From Desulforhopalus sp. IMCC35007 (lineage in GTDB: Bacteria > Desulfobacterota > Desulfobulbia > Desulfobulbales > Desulfocapsaceae): a stretch of 64,000 nt of DNA. Made by a program: the position numbers and the translations under genes. Location of the stretch: NCBI RefSeq assembly GCF_005116575.1, contig NZ_SWCN01000003.1, positions 124,001 through 188,000 on the forward strand, in the 5' to 3' direction. The notes under the pieces were generated by a model. That model was not told the origin of the DNA. It saw only the letters and a program-made list of their open reading frames with translations, and ran no database searches. Positions within the stretch are counted from its first letter, which is position 1. The number at the start of each line of letters is the position of its first letter. Shown here one piece after another: positions 43,994-53,637 of the stretch.

Positions 43994-46288
43994 TCAGGCG
44001 TGCCCTGCTTTTTTCCCAAGCAACTCTTCATAAAAAGAAAACGTCTGTTCACACATGGCGCTCGCCGTAAATTTTTCCATGACGCGTCTCTGGTTATTTT
44101 CTCCTATCTCTTTTAACCTCTCAGGAGATGTTAAAAGAGCTGCGTCAATGGCTTGAGCCAGTTCGGCTATATCTGACGGCTTAACAATCCAGCCGTTTTC
44201 TCCTGGCAGAACCGTTTCCAGGCTGCCACCATGGCCGGTAACAATTACCGGACAACCCATCGCCATCGCCTCAACGGTAGTGCGACCAAAGGCTTCCGGC
44301 TCAAGGGAAGAAGTCGAGAGAACAATATCTGCAATCATAAAGGCTGCAGGCATATCACTACAGTGGCCAACCATCTTGACGTAGTTTTGCAGATTGTTGG
44401 CTCGAATGATCTCTTTAAGTTCTGCGGTATAGCCAGGGTTATCTTCGGTATCCCCTACCAGAATTGCCTGATAATTGGTATTGGTCACCGCACGTAAGCT
44501 TCGTAAAAATACTTCCTGCCCCTTCAGGCGAGTCAATCGGCCAGGAAGCATTATTACCTGCTTGTTTTCCGTAACGTTCCATTGATCCCTCAACCGGTCC
44601 ACCCGCGCTTCCTCCACTTTTGATGGGGTAAAAGAATCAATTTCCACACCACGGAAAATCAGACGAACATCATGCTCTCTTTGGTAATTCTCCTTTATGT
44701 GCTTTTTTATACTCTCCGAAACGGCAATCACCCCCTCCCCCTTGGTCATTATCTTTGAATAGGCATTTACAGAGTAAAATCCATGAAACGTAGTGACAAG
44801 AAGAGGCCTTTTGCTTTTCTTAATAGAAAGCCAGGCAATATAGCCAACCCAGGCAGGCATTCGGGAACGGAGATGGAGAACGTCAACCTTATGTTTTTTC
44901 AACATTCTTCTCATCGGCCAGATATGAGCCAGAGCCAGGGGTGATTTTGAGCCAATTGATTTCTTGATATGCAGGCTCCCCTCCGCTTCCAGTTCATCGA
45001 CGAGACGGCCACCACCTGAGACAACGATAGAACTATGATGTTTTTGAACAAGAAAGCGTCCCATTTCCAGGGTGCCACGTTCAACACCACCGCTGTTGAG
45101 TTCGGGCAGCAACTGCATGACACAGATCTTCTGCTCATCTGTGAAGGTGTTGACTTTGTAGAGTTCCTGATACAACTGTACGGTTTTCTCGCACATCCTT
45201 AATGCAGTAAAGTTGTTCAAAACGTGCTGACGTCCATTTTGACCAAACTCCTTACACTTGTCTGGCGCTTCAATTGCTTCAACAATTGCTTTGGCGAGGA
45301 TTTCAGGACACAGCGGAGGTACAAGCCAGCCCGTCTTGCCGTCAATAATAGTTTCAAGACTTCCGCCATGGGATGTAGCAATGACGGGCTTTTCCATAGC
45401 CATCGCTTCTATTGCAACCTTACCAAAAGCTTCCGGTTGGGTTGATGAGGCAGAAACAACTACATCTGCGAGCAGTAATGCTGCGGGCATATCCACACAA
45501 TGTCCAACCATCAGAACTTTATTGGCCAGGCCATGGATGTTAATTCGGTCTCGAAGTTTTTTGGTAAAGGATGGATTTTCTTCGGTATCTCCAACTAGAA
45601 GACAGACGAAGTCGTAATTACCAAGACGTGCTAGTGCATCTATCAAAACATCCTGTCCCTTCCACAAGGTGAGACGTCCCGGTAAAACGATAACAGGTTT
45701 GTTTTCATATCCGACAAGCCATTTCGTACGAAGGGCCTCTACCCGGTCTTCACTCACCCCGCTTCTGCAAAACTCCTGCGTATCAAACCCACCATATACC
45801 AGTTGAATTTTACGAGGATCTACCTTGTAATTTTTCAGAATGTGTTCACGGATTGTCTCTGACACGGCAGCAACGGTCTGCCCTTTGGTCATGATGCAAG
45901 AGTAGGAGTTAACAGAATAGAAACCATGAAACGTTGTGAAAAGTGAAGGCCTTTGATGTTCCGGAATCAATTTCCAAGAAAGATAGCCGATCCAGGCAGG
46001 CAACCTAGAGCGCAGGTGAAGAATATCAACCTTCTCCTGAATAAGGAATTTTTTTAGTTTTAGTATGTATTGGAGGCAGCGCAGGCTTTTCTCGCCGATA
46101 AAATCCCATTGCACATGGATACATCCCGCATCTTCCAGTTGCTTGACGAGACGCCCTCCCCCTGAAATAACAATAGAGCGGTGCCCATTTCGTGCAAGAT
46201 AGCTGGCAAGATCGACAGTCTCGCCTTCTACTCCTCCTTCTTCCAGTTCCGGAAGAATCTGTACTACCGTTAATTTTCTTGCCAGCAT
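43994..46288 (-). CDS. Tandem fusion of two GT4 glycosyltransferases
   Basis: The 764-residue protein consists of two homologous GT4 (GT-B fold) copies joined by a short linker: copy 1 at about 5-379 and copy 2 at about 387-758. They align motif by motif: VVQILPELEEGGVEG with VMQLLPELNSGGVER, FTTFHGFYSVNSYS with VTTFHGFYSVNAYS, VLPGRLT with MLPGRLT, and QPEAFGKVAIEAMA with EPEAFGRTTVEAMA. Each retains the GT4 EX7E-type motif, so both may be catalytic. A typical GT4 enzyme is a single copy of about 370 residues. It overlaps the ELM1-like gene by 19 nt. Role in LPS core or glycan assembly is inferred from that neighbour and kdsB. Confidence 0.88.
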   Translation of the reverse strand: MLARKLTVVQILPELEEGGVEGETVDLASYLARNGHRSIVISGGGRLVKQLEDAGCIHVQWDFIGEKSLRCLQYILKLKKFLIQEKVDILHLRSRLPAWIGYLSWKLIPEHQRPSLFTTFHGFYSVNSYSCIMTKGQTVAAVSETIREHILKNYKVDPRKIQLVYGGFDTQEFCRSGVSEDRVEALRTKWLVGYENKPVIVLPGRLTLWKGQDVLIDALARLGNYDFVCLLVGDTEENPSFTKKLRDRINIHGLANKVLMVGHCVDMPAALLLADVVVSASSTQPEAFGKVAIEAMAMEKPVIATSHGGSLETIIDGKTGWLVPPLCPEILAKAIVEAIEAPDKCKEFGQNGRQHVLNNFTALRMCEKTVQLYQELYKVNTFTDEQKICVMQLLPELNSGGVERGTLEMGRFLVQKHHSSIVVSGGGRLVDELEAEGSLHIKKSIGSKSPLALAHIWPMRRMLKKHKVDVLHLRSRMPAWVGYIAWLSIKKSKRPLLVTTFHGFYSVNAYSKIMTKGEGVIAVSESIKKHIKENYQREHDVRLIFRGVEIDSFTPSKVEEARVDRLRDQWNVTENKQVIMLPGRLTRLKGQEVFLRSLRAVTNTNYQAILVGDTEDNPGYTAELKEIIRANNLQNYVKMVGHCSDMPAAFMIADIVLSTSSLEPEAFGRTTVEAMAMGCPVIVTGHGGSLETVLPGENGWIVKPSDIAELAQAIDAALLTSPERLKEIGENNQRRVMEKFTASAMCEQTFSFYEELLGKKAGHA

Positions 46289-47244
46289 GTTTGCAATATA
46301 TGATCAGCACATCGCTGTGCTTCATTGAGTTTAATTGTGTTTATACTCTGGTCGACTTTGCCTTTCTCCCAGGAGGAATATGGTGTTACAAGGCCTTTTT
46401 TTATCAGCAGTTCTTCATTTTTTTTAAATTTATTGCCACCATCTTTCCACGGCATGGTGAGCACGTATACCCGGCAACCAGACGACAACGCTTCATACAG
46501 CATGGAGATTGAATCTGTTGTGACCCATACCCTTGCACAGGAGTCATATTGTTCTTCGATCCAGCCTTTGGCCGTATCCTTATAATCAAAAAATTCAGCA
46601 TTGTCAGCAGTTCTTGCTATCTCGGCTAGTACTGCTGCCGTTGGTGCGGGGGTACGGGGGGAAGAAGAAACAATCCACTGAATATTTTTTTCAGTGAAAA
46701 TGATTTTTGTGATTTTATCTGTGATGTCCTTGTGGTTCCAGTCATGGCTTTTAGCATCCACGCCTCCAAGGACAATAAGGCCTTTTTCCTCGCTGTGTTT
46801 TCTCTTGTCAGTGGAGGTGTTTGGGGCCCCATAGGTGAAAAAATAATTGGCTCGCGCTGTGCAATTATCATGTTCAGGGACAAAACATACATCAAAATAT
46901 TTACGAAAATGCAAACTCGGTGTCATACAGGTGACAGCAGGTATCTTAAAATATTTTTTAAGATTTAAAACAGTGCTGTGAGTTCTTGTTCCTGTACCGA
47001 TTACAAGATCAGCATGGTCCGGCAGGGTTATTTCGCCTGGTGGGAGTGAAAAAAAAAAGGTCCCGTAACTTTTCAGTTGTTGGAAAAATTTTTTTTTAGA
47101 GATATCCACCACAAAGGTGTTTACCTTAACTCTATTTCCCAGGGCCTTAATGATGCCAAAAGACTGTTTTTCGTGTCCAGGTCTGCCATCAACCACCACC
47201 AAAACGTCTAGGACCTCTTTTTTCCTATTGTTCATGGATTTCAT
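46270..47244 (-). CDS. ELM1/DUF1022-family glycosyltransferase-like protein
   Basis: The 324-residue product is of the ELM1-type family, a GT-B-like group: DGRPGHEKQSFGIIKAL at residue 19, GTGTRTHSTVL, SSPRTPAPTAAV and WVTTDSISMLYEALSSGCRVYVL. Bacterial members occur in LPS or glycan gene sets; the mitochondrial-fission name comes from the plant member. No signal peptide is visible. It lies 21 nt downstream of the PilB-type gene and overlaps the GT4 fusion, so all three may be one transcript. Start Met residues 1 and 4 are equivalent. Confidence 0.78.
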   Translation of the reverse strand: MKSMNNRKKEVLDVLVVVDGRPGHEKQSFGIIKALGNRVKVNTFVVDISKKKFFQQLKSYGTFFFSLPPGEITLPDHADLVIGTGTRTHSTVLNLKKYFKIPAVTCMTPSLHFRKYFDVCFVPEHDNCTARANYFFTYGAPNTSTDKRKHSEEKGLIVLGGVDAKSHDWNHKDITDKITKIIFTEKNIQWIVSSSPRTPAPTAAVLAEIARTADNAEFFDYKDTAKGWIEEQYDSCARVWVTTDSISMLYEALSSGCRVYVLTMPWKDGGNKFKKNEELLIKKGLVTPYSSWEKGKVDQSINTIKLNEAQRCADHILQTCWQEN

Positions 47245-47265
47245 TGTTGTGAGTTGTCTTCGGTA

Positions 47266-49512
47266 TCAGGGTCTGTTTCTCGGTGGTATCTTGGGCCCGC
47301 CCGCTCCTTTTAAACGCTCTGCAAGTTTGACATTGATCTGATTGGAAGCCCTTAACCTGGTCGTAATGGTTTTGAAAATATGCCGAGACACGTCGGGATA
47401 TTTTTCAATTATTTCTTCAATTTTGTCTCCTGGATAGCGTTTTACGCTTGTTCGTCCCTGAGCCACGATAGAGGCGGTTCGTTCTTCTCCTGTGATCGAG
47501 GCCATTTCACCAAAATATTCGCCCGGCTCAGTGAGTTCGGCGATTTTTTTGCCACCTTTGATTACATTGAGTGAACCTCTGATCAGTTTAAAGAAATCGA
47601 TGTCATTGTTACCTTCGCGGATGATCATGTCACCGTCTTCATACTTTTCTTCATCGGGATTGACCATATATGCCGGCAGACTTTCTTTATGGGCAACAGT
47701 TCTCCGTAAAGCCTCGTCAATACTGGTCACCCCCGCCCGCACTTTTTGCAGTGCAGCTTCCCGCAAAGGGGTCATTCCTTCCTGGATGGCAATTTTTCGC
47801 AATTGATCCTCAGGAACCTCGGCGTTTATCGCTTTGGCAACTTCATCAGTAATCTCCATGAGTTCAAAAAAACCAAGCCGTCCTTTGTATCCCAGGCCGT
47901 TACATTCAGAGCAGCCGTTTGGACCATAAATTACCAGACTATCCAGTTCATCTTCTTTAAATCCGACCTGCATAAGCTCATCCCGCTCATATTGAACTAT
48001 TTTTTTACACTTTGAACAGAGGCGCCGTCCCAGTCTTTGGGAGAGAACCATGGTAACTGCGGAAGCAAGCATATAAGGAGGAATTCCAATATCAATAAGA
48101 CGGCCAATTGTAGCGGGGCTGTCATTGGTATGCAGGGTTGAAAAAACAAGGTGACCCGTCATAGCAGCTTTAATCGCTATCTCCGCAGTCTCCATATCTC
48201 GAATCTCACCCACCATGATAATATCCGGATCCTGACGAAGAAATGCCTTCAGCGCAGCTGCAAAAGTCATTCCGACTTCCTGGTGAACATTGACCTGATT
48301 AATACCTTTGAAGTTAAACTCGACCGGATCTTCTGCCGTCAGGATTTTTATGTCTTCGCTATTCATCGAGTTCAGTGCGGAATACAGTGTGACTGTTTTC
48401 CCTGATCCTGTAGGACCTGTAACAAGAAGAAGTCCCTGCGGTTTCGTGAGGCATCTTTTGAGCATATCAAAAGTACTATGCTCAAAACCGAGTTTGGTAA
48501 GGTCAACATTGAGCGAGGATTTATCAAGGATACGAAGTACGACGGATTCGCCAAACAAAGTCGGTAATGATGAAACACGAAAATCGACAGATTTGTTTCG
48601 GCCCATTCGCATTTTTATACGGCCATCCTGGGGGACTCTCCTCTCTGTTATGTCAAGACCTGAAAGAATTTTCAGTCTCGCGACCAGAGCATTCTTGATA
48701 GTAAGGGGCAGGTTCATCGATTTAAACAAGGAGCCATCTTTACGATAACGGACCTGCATGGTTTTTTCGTATGGCTCAACATGTATATCTGAGACCCCAT
48801 CCTGAACTGCTTTAACCAATATACCATTCACCAGTTTAATAATTGGTGCATCTGATGCGGCAAATCTATCACCACCTTCTTCGACATCGTCTGGTTCAAT
48901 CTCAAAATCATCTGCAGCCTCGGCGACGATAGAACCAAAATCTTCAACCTGAGTAATATCAAGTTCTTCTTCTTTCTCCTCTTTGTGACCAATAAGTAAC
49001 TCTACTTCTTCATTACTGATTTTATAATACTTCTGGTAGGCTTCAACGATGTCTTTTTCGGTTGAAACACAGACAGCTAATTCTTTTTCGGCCAGATCCT
49101 GCAAAGCCTCCACAGCCATATCATCAGATGGTTCTGACATGGTAATCTGCAAGGTATTCCCGGCTATCCGTAAAGGAAAAGCCATATGTTCCTTTACTTT
49201 GTCATAGGGTAATAAGGCCAGTGCATCTTTTGAAGGTGGCTCATCCCTGATTATGACGGCTGGGTAATTATGTTGTCTGGTGAGGAAATTAAATACGGTA
49301 TTTTCATCGATGAATTCCAATTGCCGTAATATCGAACCCAGCCTGCCCCCATTTTTATTGAGCACCTTTTTAGCAGCTTCCAACTGGGTCGGAGTTATAT
49401 AGCCAGCCTTACTCAACAACTCCCCAATTTTTAATTTACCTGCCCCAGACTGATCTTTAACCGTCTTTTTCATTGAGGAGGTACGGGAGGTGGATCCACT
49501 ACGTATTGCCAT
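47266..49512 (-). CDS. PilB/GspE-type ATPase with C-terminal cyclic-nucleotide-binding domain
   Basis: The 748-residue protein begins with an MshEN-like domain (about 26-165), then the secretion-ATPase core: Walker A GPTGSGKT (366-373), DPDIIMVGEIRDMETA (Walker B region), HTNDSPATIGRL, and the zinc-type cysteines 499, 502, 534 and 537. Residues 622-735 form a second domain of cyclic-nucleotide-binding type, with FGEMASITGEERTAS at 667-681, which matches the phosphate-binding cassette. PilB drives type IV pilus extension and usually ends after the zinc motif. The fused sensor could gate pilus or secretion activity by cAMP or cGMP. No pilC, pilT or pseudopilin is nearby. Confidence 0.88.
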   Translation of the reverse strand: MAIRSGSTSRTSSMKKTVKDQSGAGKLKIGELLSKAGYITPTQLEAAKKVLNKNGGRLGSILRQLEFIDENTVFNFLTRQHNYPAVIIRDEPPSKDALALLPYDKVKEHMAFPLRIAGNTLQITMSEPSDDMAVEALQDLAEKELAVCVSTEKDIVEAYQKYYKISNEEVELLIGHKEEKEEELDITQVEDFGSIVAEAADDFEIEPDDVEEGGDRFAASDAPIIKLVNGILVKAVQDGVSDIHVEPYEKTMQVRYRKDGSLFKSMNLPLTIKNALVARLKILSGLDITERRVPQDGRIKMRMGRNKSVDFRVSSLPTLFGESVVLRILDKSSLNVDLTKLGFEHSTFDMLKRCLTKPQGLLLVTGPTGSGKTVTLYSALNSMNSEDIKILTAEDPVEFNFKGINQVNVHQEVGMTFAAALKAFLRQDPDIIMVGEIRDMETAEIAIKAAMTGHLVFSTLHTNDSPATIGRLIDIGIPPYMLASAVTMVLSQRLGRRLCSKCKKIVQYERDELMQVGFKEDELDSLVIYGPNGCSECNGLGYKGRLGFFELMEITDEVAKAINAEVPEDQLRKIAIQEGMTPLREAALQKVRAGVTSIDEALRRTVAHKESLPAYMVNPDEEKYEDGDMIIREGNNDIDFFKLIRGSLNVIKGGKKIAELTEPGEYFGEMASITGEERTASIVAQGRTSVKRYPGDKIEEIIEKYPDVSRHIFKTITTRLRASNQINVKLAERLKGAGGPKIPPRNRP

Positions 49513-49642
49513 GAATAATTCCGTCCAAATAAAATTTACGAAGAATGATAAACTGTAAAATGTCCCTGTATATTAGCATGTATGAACTTACTAACACAAG
49601 TAAACATCTTATAAGACTTCGAATAATCTTCTGCCTTATGGG

Positions 49643-49683
49643 AAATAAAAAGGCTTCCTGCATAGGGTACATGCAGGAAGCCT
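49643..49683 (-). terminator. Rho-independent terminator after nifS
   Basis: Perfect 13-bp stem (arms 49651-49663 and 49671-49683) followed, on the minus strand, by TTTTTATTT. It lies 40 nt past the nifS stop and insulates the PilB-type gene. Confidence 0.9.
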
Positions 49684-49723
49684 GAAAAACAATTTCGTTT
49701 TCAAATACGAAAAAATATCGTGA

Positions 49724-50905
49724 TCACTCTTGCCAGAATGGGGACATTTTTCTAAGAGATGCAATTATGGCTGGCATTTTATCAAGGACAAAATCCACTT
49801 CTTCTTCGGTGTTGTAGACACTGAGAGAAAAACGGATTGAGCCGTGCGCTGCTGTAAAAGGGACTCCCATGGCACGCAGAACATGTGATGGTTCAAGAGA
49901 ACCAGAGGTACAGGCCGAACCGGATGAGGCACAGATGTTATAACGATTCATATGTAACAGTATGGCCTCACCTTCAACATATTCAAAACTGATGTTGGCC
50001 GTATTGGGAAGCCTGCTGGTTTTATGGCCGTTAAGCATGGATTTTGGGACAGAAGAGAGTAACCCTTCCTCCAGACGATCCCGCATAGCCCGCACACGGG
50101 TGTTTTCCTCATCCATCTTAAGCCCAGCAAGTTCACAGGCTTTGCCTAAACCTACAATAGAGGCAACATTCTCAGTACCACCCCTGCGGCCATGCTCCTG
50201 ATGTCCACCAGTCAAAAAAGGGACAAACAGCGTACCTTTTTTAATATACAGAACCCCCACACCTTTAGGAGCGTGGAGTTTATGGCCTGACAACGAAAGA
50301 AAATCTATATCAAGATCCTTGAGATTAATCGGAATCTTGCCCACAGCCTGAACCGCATCGGTATGAAACAAAATACCCCTTGCTTTTGCCATCCGTGCCA
50401 TTTCCTCTACAGGATAGATTACACCGGTCTCATTGTTTGCCCACATTACACTGACAATGGCGGTATCATCACTGAGAGCTGCTTCGTACTCGGCCATATC
50501 GAGCATCCCCTCAGAGTCAACTTTCAATCGGGTTACTTTGTGCTTCTGTCCGGTTAAAATCTCTAAATTATCACATAAACTTTTAACAGCTGGATGCTCT
50601 ACCCTGGTGGTAATAACATGTCTTTTGTCAGGATAGGTTCTCAGTGCCGATAAAATTGCGGTTGAATCACTCTCCGTCCCGCAACTGGTAAAAGTGATTT
50701 CTTCGGGAGTGCAACCAAGCAGATCTGCCACCTGCTTCCTTGCCGTCGCAACCGCCCCACCGACAAGCCCACCAAAAGTATACATACTTGAAGGGTTTCC
50801 ATAGGAATCCGTCAAGTATTCCATCATAGCGTCGAGCACTTCTCTGGCAACCTGAGAAGTGGCATTGTTGTCCATATAGACAACCTTGTTTGTATCTGCA
50901 GACAT
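49724..50905 (-). CDS. nifS: Cysteine desulfurase NifS
   Basis: NifS takes sulfur from cysteine for Fe-S assembly on NifU. The 393-residue PLP enzyme shows MDNNATS, the PLP-lysine Lys209 in SGHKLHAPKG and the persulfide Cys332 in SSGSACTSG. It overlaps the nifU stop by one base (TAATG), so both are co-translated. There is no nitrogenase gene here; in many Desulfobacterota NifU/NifS is the housekeeping Fe-S system. A strong terminator follows. Confidence 0.95.
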   Translation of the reverse strand: MSADTNKVVYMDNNATSQVAREVLDAMMEYLTDSYGNPSSMYTFGGLVGGAVATARKQVADLLGCTPEEITFTSCGTESDSTAILSALRTYPDKRHVITTRVEHPAVKSLCDNLEILTGQKHKVTRLKVDSEGMLDMAEYEAALSDDTAIVSVMWANNETGVIYPVEEMARMAKARGILFHTDAVQAVGKIPINLKDLDIDFLSLSGHKLHAPKGVGVLYIKKGTLFVPFLTGGHQEHGRRGGTENVASIVGLGKACELAGLKMDEENTRVRAMRDRLEEGLLSSVPKSMLNGHKTSRLPNTANISFEYVEGEAILLHMNRYNICASSGSACTSGSLEPSHVLRAMGVPFTAAHGSIRFSLSVYNTEEEVDFVLDKMPAIIASLRKMSPFWQE

Positions 50906-51741
50906 TAATTTTCTTCCTCCACAATCAAGCTCTCCAGAACAAGTTCACGGAGTTTTTTCTCTACATAATCCTTGATCGTTGTCTGAGACTTGTTACAGCT
51001 CTTACAAGCACCTCTCAGAGAAACAATAACGAAGTCCCCGTCAACATCGACAAGCTCGATATCTCCACCATCCTTAACAAGGCCTGGACGAACTTCTCTT
51101 TCAAGGACCTCTTCGATCTTTTTAATCTTCTGCAATGCCGTCATCCGCTTTGGCCGAATTGAAACAAGAGGTGTATCAACTTTTGCGCCAACCGTCTCCT
51201 GCAGGAGTTTTCGCAGTTTGTCTTCACATTTACCACAACCACCACCGGCCTTGGTGAAATGGGTAATCTCTTCGACGGACCTCAGGCTGGATTCATTTAT
51301 GGCACGAATAACCTCCAGATCAGTCACCCCGAAACATTCGCAAACGATTTCGCCTTCGGCCATCGGTAAAATCTGGCCTTTGTAATCAGCAATAGCTGCT
51401 TCAAGGGCTTCTCTTCCCATCACGGAACAGTGCATTTTTTCTTTTGGCAGACCACCAAGTGCATCGGCGATATCCTGATTGGTGACTTTTGCCGCCTCAT
51501 CAATGGACATGCCTTTTACCATTTCGGTGAGGACCGACGAGGAGGCAATGGCGCTGGCACAGCCAAAGGTCTTAAATTTTGCATCGGTAATTATATCGTT
51601 TGCATCTATTTGAAGCGTGAGTTTGAGTGCATCACCGCAAGCAAGGGACCCGACATCCCCCGTTCCGCTGGCATTTTCAATTTCTCCCACGTTTTGAGGC
51701 TCAAGAAAATGTTGTTGAACCTTATCAGTATATTCCCACAT
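50905..51741 (-). CDS. nifU: Three-domain Fe-S scaffold NifU
   Basis: NifU assembles clusters with NifS. The 278-residue product has all three modules: IscU-like scaffold with Cys35, Cys61 and Cys105; a central [2Fe-2S] BFD-like domain with Cys134, Cys136, Cys169 and Cys172; and a C-terminal Nfu domain with CxxC (Cys246, Cys249). Length is standard. The promoter candidate lies at 51769-51796. No iscR is nearby. Confidence 0.96.
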   Translation of the reverse strand: MWEYTDKVQQHFLEPQNVGEIENASGTGDVGSLACGDALKLTLQIDANDIITDAKFKTFGCASAIASSSVLTEMVKGMSIDEAAKVTNQDIADALGGLPKEKMHCSVMGREALEAAIADYKGQILPMAEGEIVCECFGVTDLEVIRAINESSLRSVEEITHFTKAGGGCGKCEDKLRKLLQETVGAKVDTPLVSIRPKRMTALQKIKKIEEVLEREVRPGLVKDGGDIELVDVDGDFVIVSLRGACKSCNKSQTTIKDYVEKKLRELVLESLIVEEEN

Positions 51742-51768
51742 ACAGCGCTCCTGCTTTAAAATGTAATA

Positions 51769-51796
51769 TTAATATGTTTCCGCTAACTGCTGACAA
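51769..51796 (-). promoter_or_regulatory. Predicted promoter of nifU-nifS
   Basis: Minus strand TTGTCA (51791-51796), 16-nt spacer, TATTAA (51769-51774). Five and four matches of six. AGGAG lies 8 nt before the nifU ATG. Confidence 0.45.
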
Positions 51797-51875
51797 TAAG
51801 ACCTCATCAATAAAATGCAACCGCAGATCCTCGCTATAGTGCTCTACAAACAAAACTTAAAAAAACACCCAGGTG

Positions 51876-53615
51876 TTATATCAACACCTCGATTTCTTTT
51901 AGCATCTTTTTAGCGGCATCTACAAGATCTGCAGTTCCTTTTTGTGTCCTGGACTCTACATAAAAACGAACCTTAGGTTCTGTTCCGGAGGGACGAATCA
52001 TCAGCCAGGAGCCGTCCTCAAAAATCATTTTTCGCCCATCCACCGAAATGACTTCGGCGATTGTTTTCTCCTCTGCCCCGACTAACACCCTAGAACCGAC
52101 AGCATAGGCTTCAAGACGGGCAAGCTGCGAGAGCAACGCCGGACCTTTAAGGGAGACAACAACGCTATCTCTATCCGGATAATATGTGCCGTATTCCTTT
52201 TCAATCTCAGTGAGATAATCACCCAGGTTAAGCCCTGTAGTAAGCACCATATCAAGAGCCAGCATAAGACCAATATATGCATCTTTCTCTGGGGTATGCC
52301 CCAGTATAGATATCCCGTCAGACTCTTCAAAAAGCACCACAGCCTCACCAATAACTGGTTTAAAATTTTTAAAACCAACACTCAGCTCAAAAACTTTTTC
52401 TCCAAGCTTTGCAGCAATACTGTTTGCCAGATTCGAGGTGGCAACCGTTTTGGCCACGGGTCCCTTTCTCTTTTTGTATTCATGGAGATAATGATAGGCC
52501 ATAGCCCCGAACTGGTTCATACCTACCTCGGTCTGCCCGTCGGTAAAGCGGATGCGATCACCATCGGGGTCGATGATGGCACCGATCTTAAATCTGGCTG
52601 AACTTTGGCCAAGAATCGCGACAGCATTTCGCATATTCGCTGTTGATGGTTCAGGTGCAACTCCACCAAAGGTAATGTCCACCGAATCTCGCAACACTGT
52701 AAGACGTGGAGTTGTGCATCCGTCAAGCAAGCTTTTTATATGTAGCCGACTCGCACCATGGACACAATCAACAACAAGGGCAATATCGGTGGAGTGCTTA
52801 AAAGAACTCACAATATGGCCGAGTGAAAGCCCATGAACTTTTTCATTTTGCTTTATAAGCTCACGCCAGCAATCAAGTGAATCAATTGAAACGACACTCG
52901 TCCTGTCCAAAACAGAACCCATTTCAGGAATGCAGCGGCTGTCAATTCCACTTTCGGTCATGACTATGCGTTGCGCATTCTGAGTTATCCTTTCTGTAAC
53001 TGGGCCAGCGGCTGGCCCACCATCTGCGGCATTGAATTTATACCCACCGTAGTCCAGTGGATTATGAGAAGGGGTAAGATTGATAGAAAATGCTGCTTTT
53101 TGCATGAGAACGGCAGCAGACAGCACCCCTGTTGTAGATTCACCGGCATAATGCACTTTAAAACCTGCCCGGACAAGTACTCCAGCAACAACATTTGCAA
53201 GCAGTGGTCCCGCAAATCTATTATCGAAACCTAAAACACAGCCTCTGACTTTAGCTTCTGCAGAGCTCTTGACACCCAGCAATCCGGTAAGTTCTGTTTC
53301 TGTATCAATCGCTTCGTACATCTCGACAATTGCAGTCGTCACCTGAGCAACTGAACGTACATTGATATCTTTTCCAAGGATGCCCCGCCACCCCGAAGTT
53401 CCAAAAGAAATACGTTGTTGCGGGTCATGTCGGTTGTTCTTTATTTCGTTGAAAAGCAGATGATATACGCTTTCAATAATCAGCCGGTTTTCTGCAGAGA
53501 TGGGACTACCTGCTGCCGCAAGTTTTTTAATGAGTCCAAGGTAATCGCTCTTTTCATCATTACCGTTCACAAGGTAATCTGCATATTTTCTGATTACTTC
53601 ATTTGAATCCACCAT
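51876..53615 (-). CDS. Phosphoglucomutase/phosphomannomutase family protein
   Basis: The 579-residue enzyme is an alpha-D-phosphohexomutase: catalytic Ser183 in TPSHNP, the metal loop DPDGDR near 340, sugar-binding FEESDGIS near 408 and the phosphate loop RPSGTEPK near 545. It interconverts hexose 1- and 6-phosphates; substrate (glucose or mannose) is not fixed by the visible motifs. It would supply glucose-1-phosphate for galU and glgB. It starts with GGGAGG before the ATG and lies 22 nt downstream of the Trm112-like mini-gene. Confidence 0.92.
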   Translation of the reverse strand: MVDSNEVIRKYADYLVNGNDEKSDYLGLIKKLAAAGSPISAENRLIIESVYHLLFNEIKNNRHDPQQRISFGTSGWRGILGKDINVRSVAQVTTAIVEMYEAIDTETELTGLLGVKSSAEAKVRGCVLGFDNRFAGPLLANVVAGVLVRAGFKVHYAGESTTGVLSAAVLMQKAAFSINLTPSHNPLDYGGYKFNAADGGPAAGPVTERITQNAQRIVMTESGIDSRCIPEMGSVLDRTSVVSIDSLDCWRELIKQNEKVHGLSLGHIVSSFKHSTDIALVVDCVHGASRLHIKSLLDGCTTPRLTVLRDSVDITFGGVAPEPSTANMRNAVAILGQSSARFKIGAIIDPDGDRIRFTDGQTEVGMNQFGAMAYHYLHEYKKRKGPVAKTVATSNLANSIAAKLGEKVFELSVGFKNFKPVIGEAVVLFEESDGISILGHTPEKDAYIGLMLALDMVLTTGLNLGDYLTEIEKEYGTYYPDRDSVVVSLKGPALLSQLARLEAYAVGSRVLVGAEEKTIAEVISVDGRKMIFEDGSWLMIRPSGTEPKVRFYVESRTQKGTADLVDAAKKMLKEIEVLI

Positions 53616-53637
53616 CTACCTCCCGACCGATTTCAAC

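Noticed and set aside
48308-48748. Plus-strand open frame opposite the PilB-type ATPase
   Set aside because: Shadow of a conserved gene; no start signal.
49724-51741. nifU/nifS as a sign of nitrogen fixation
   Set aside because: No nifHDK or other nif genes; this pair is the general Fe-S system in many anaerobes.
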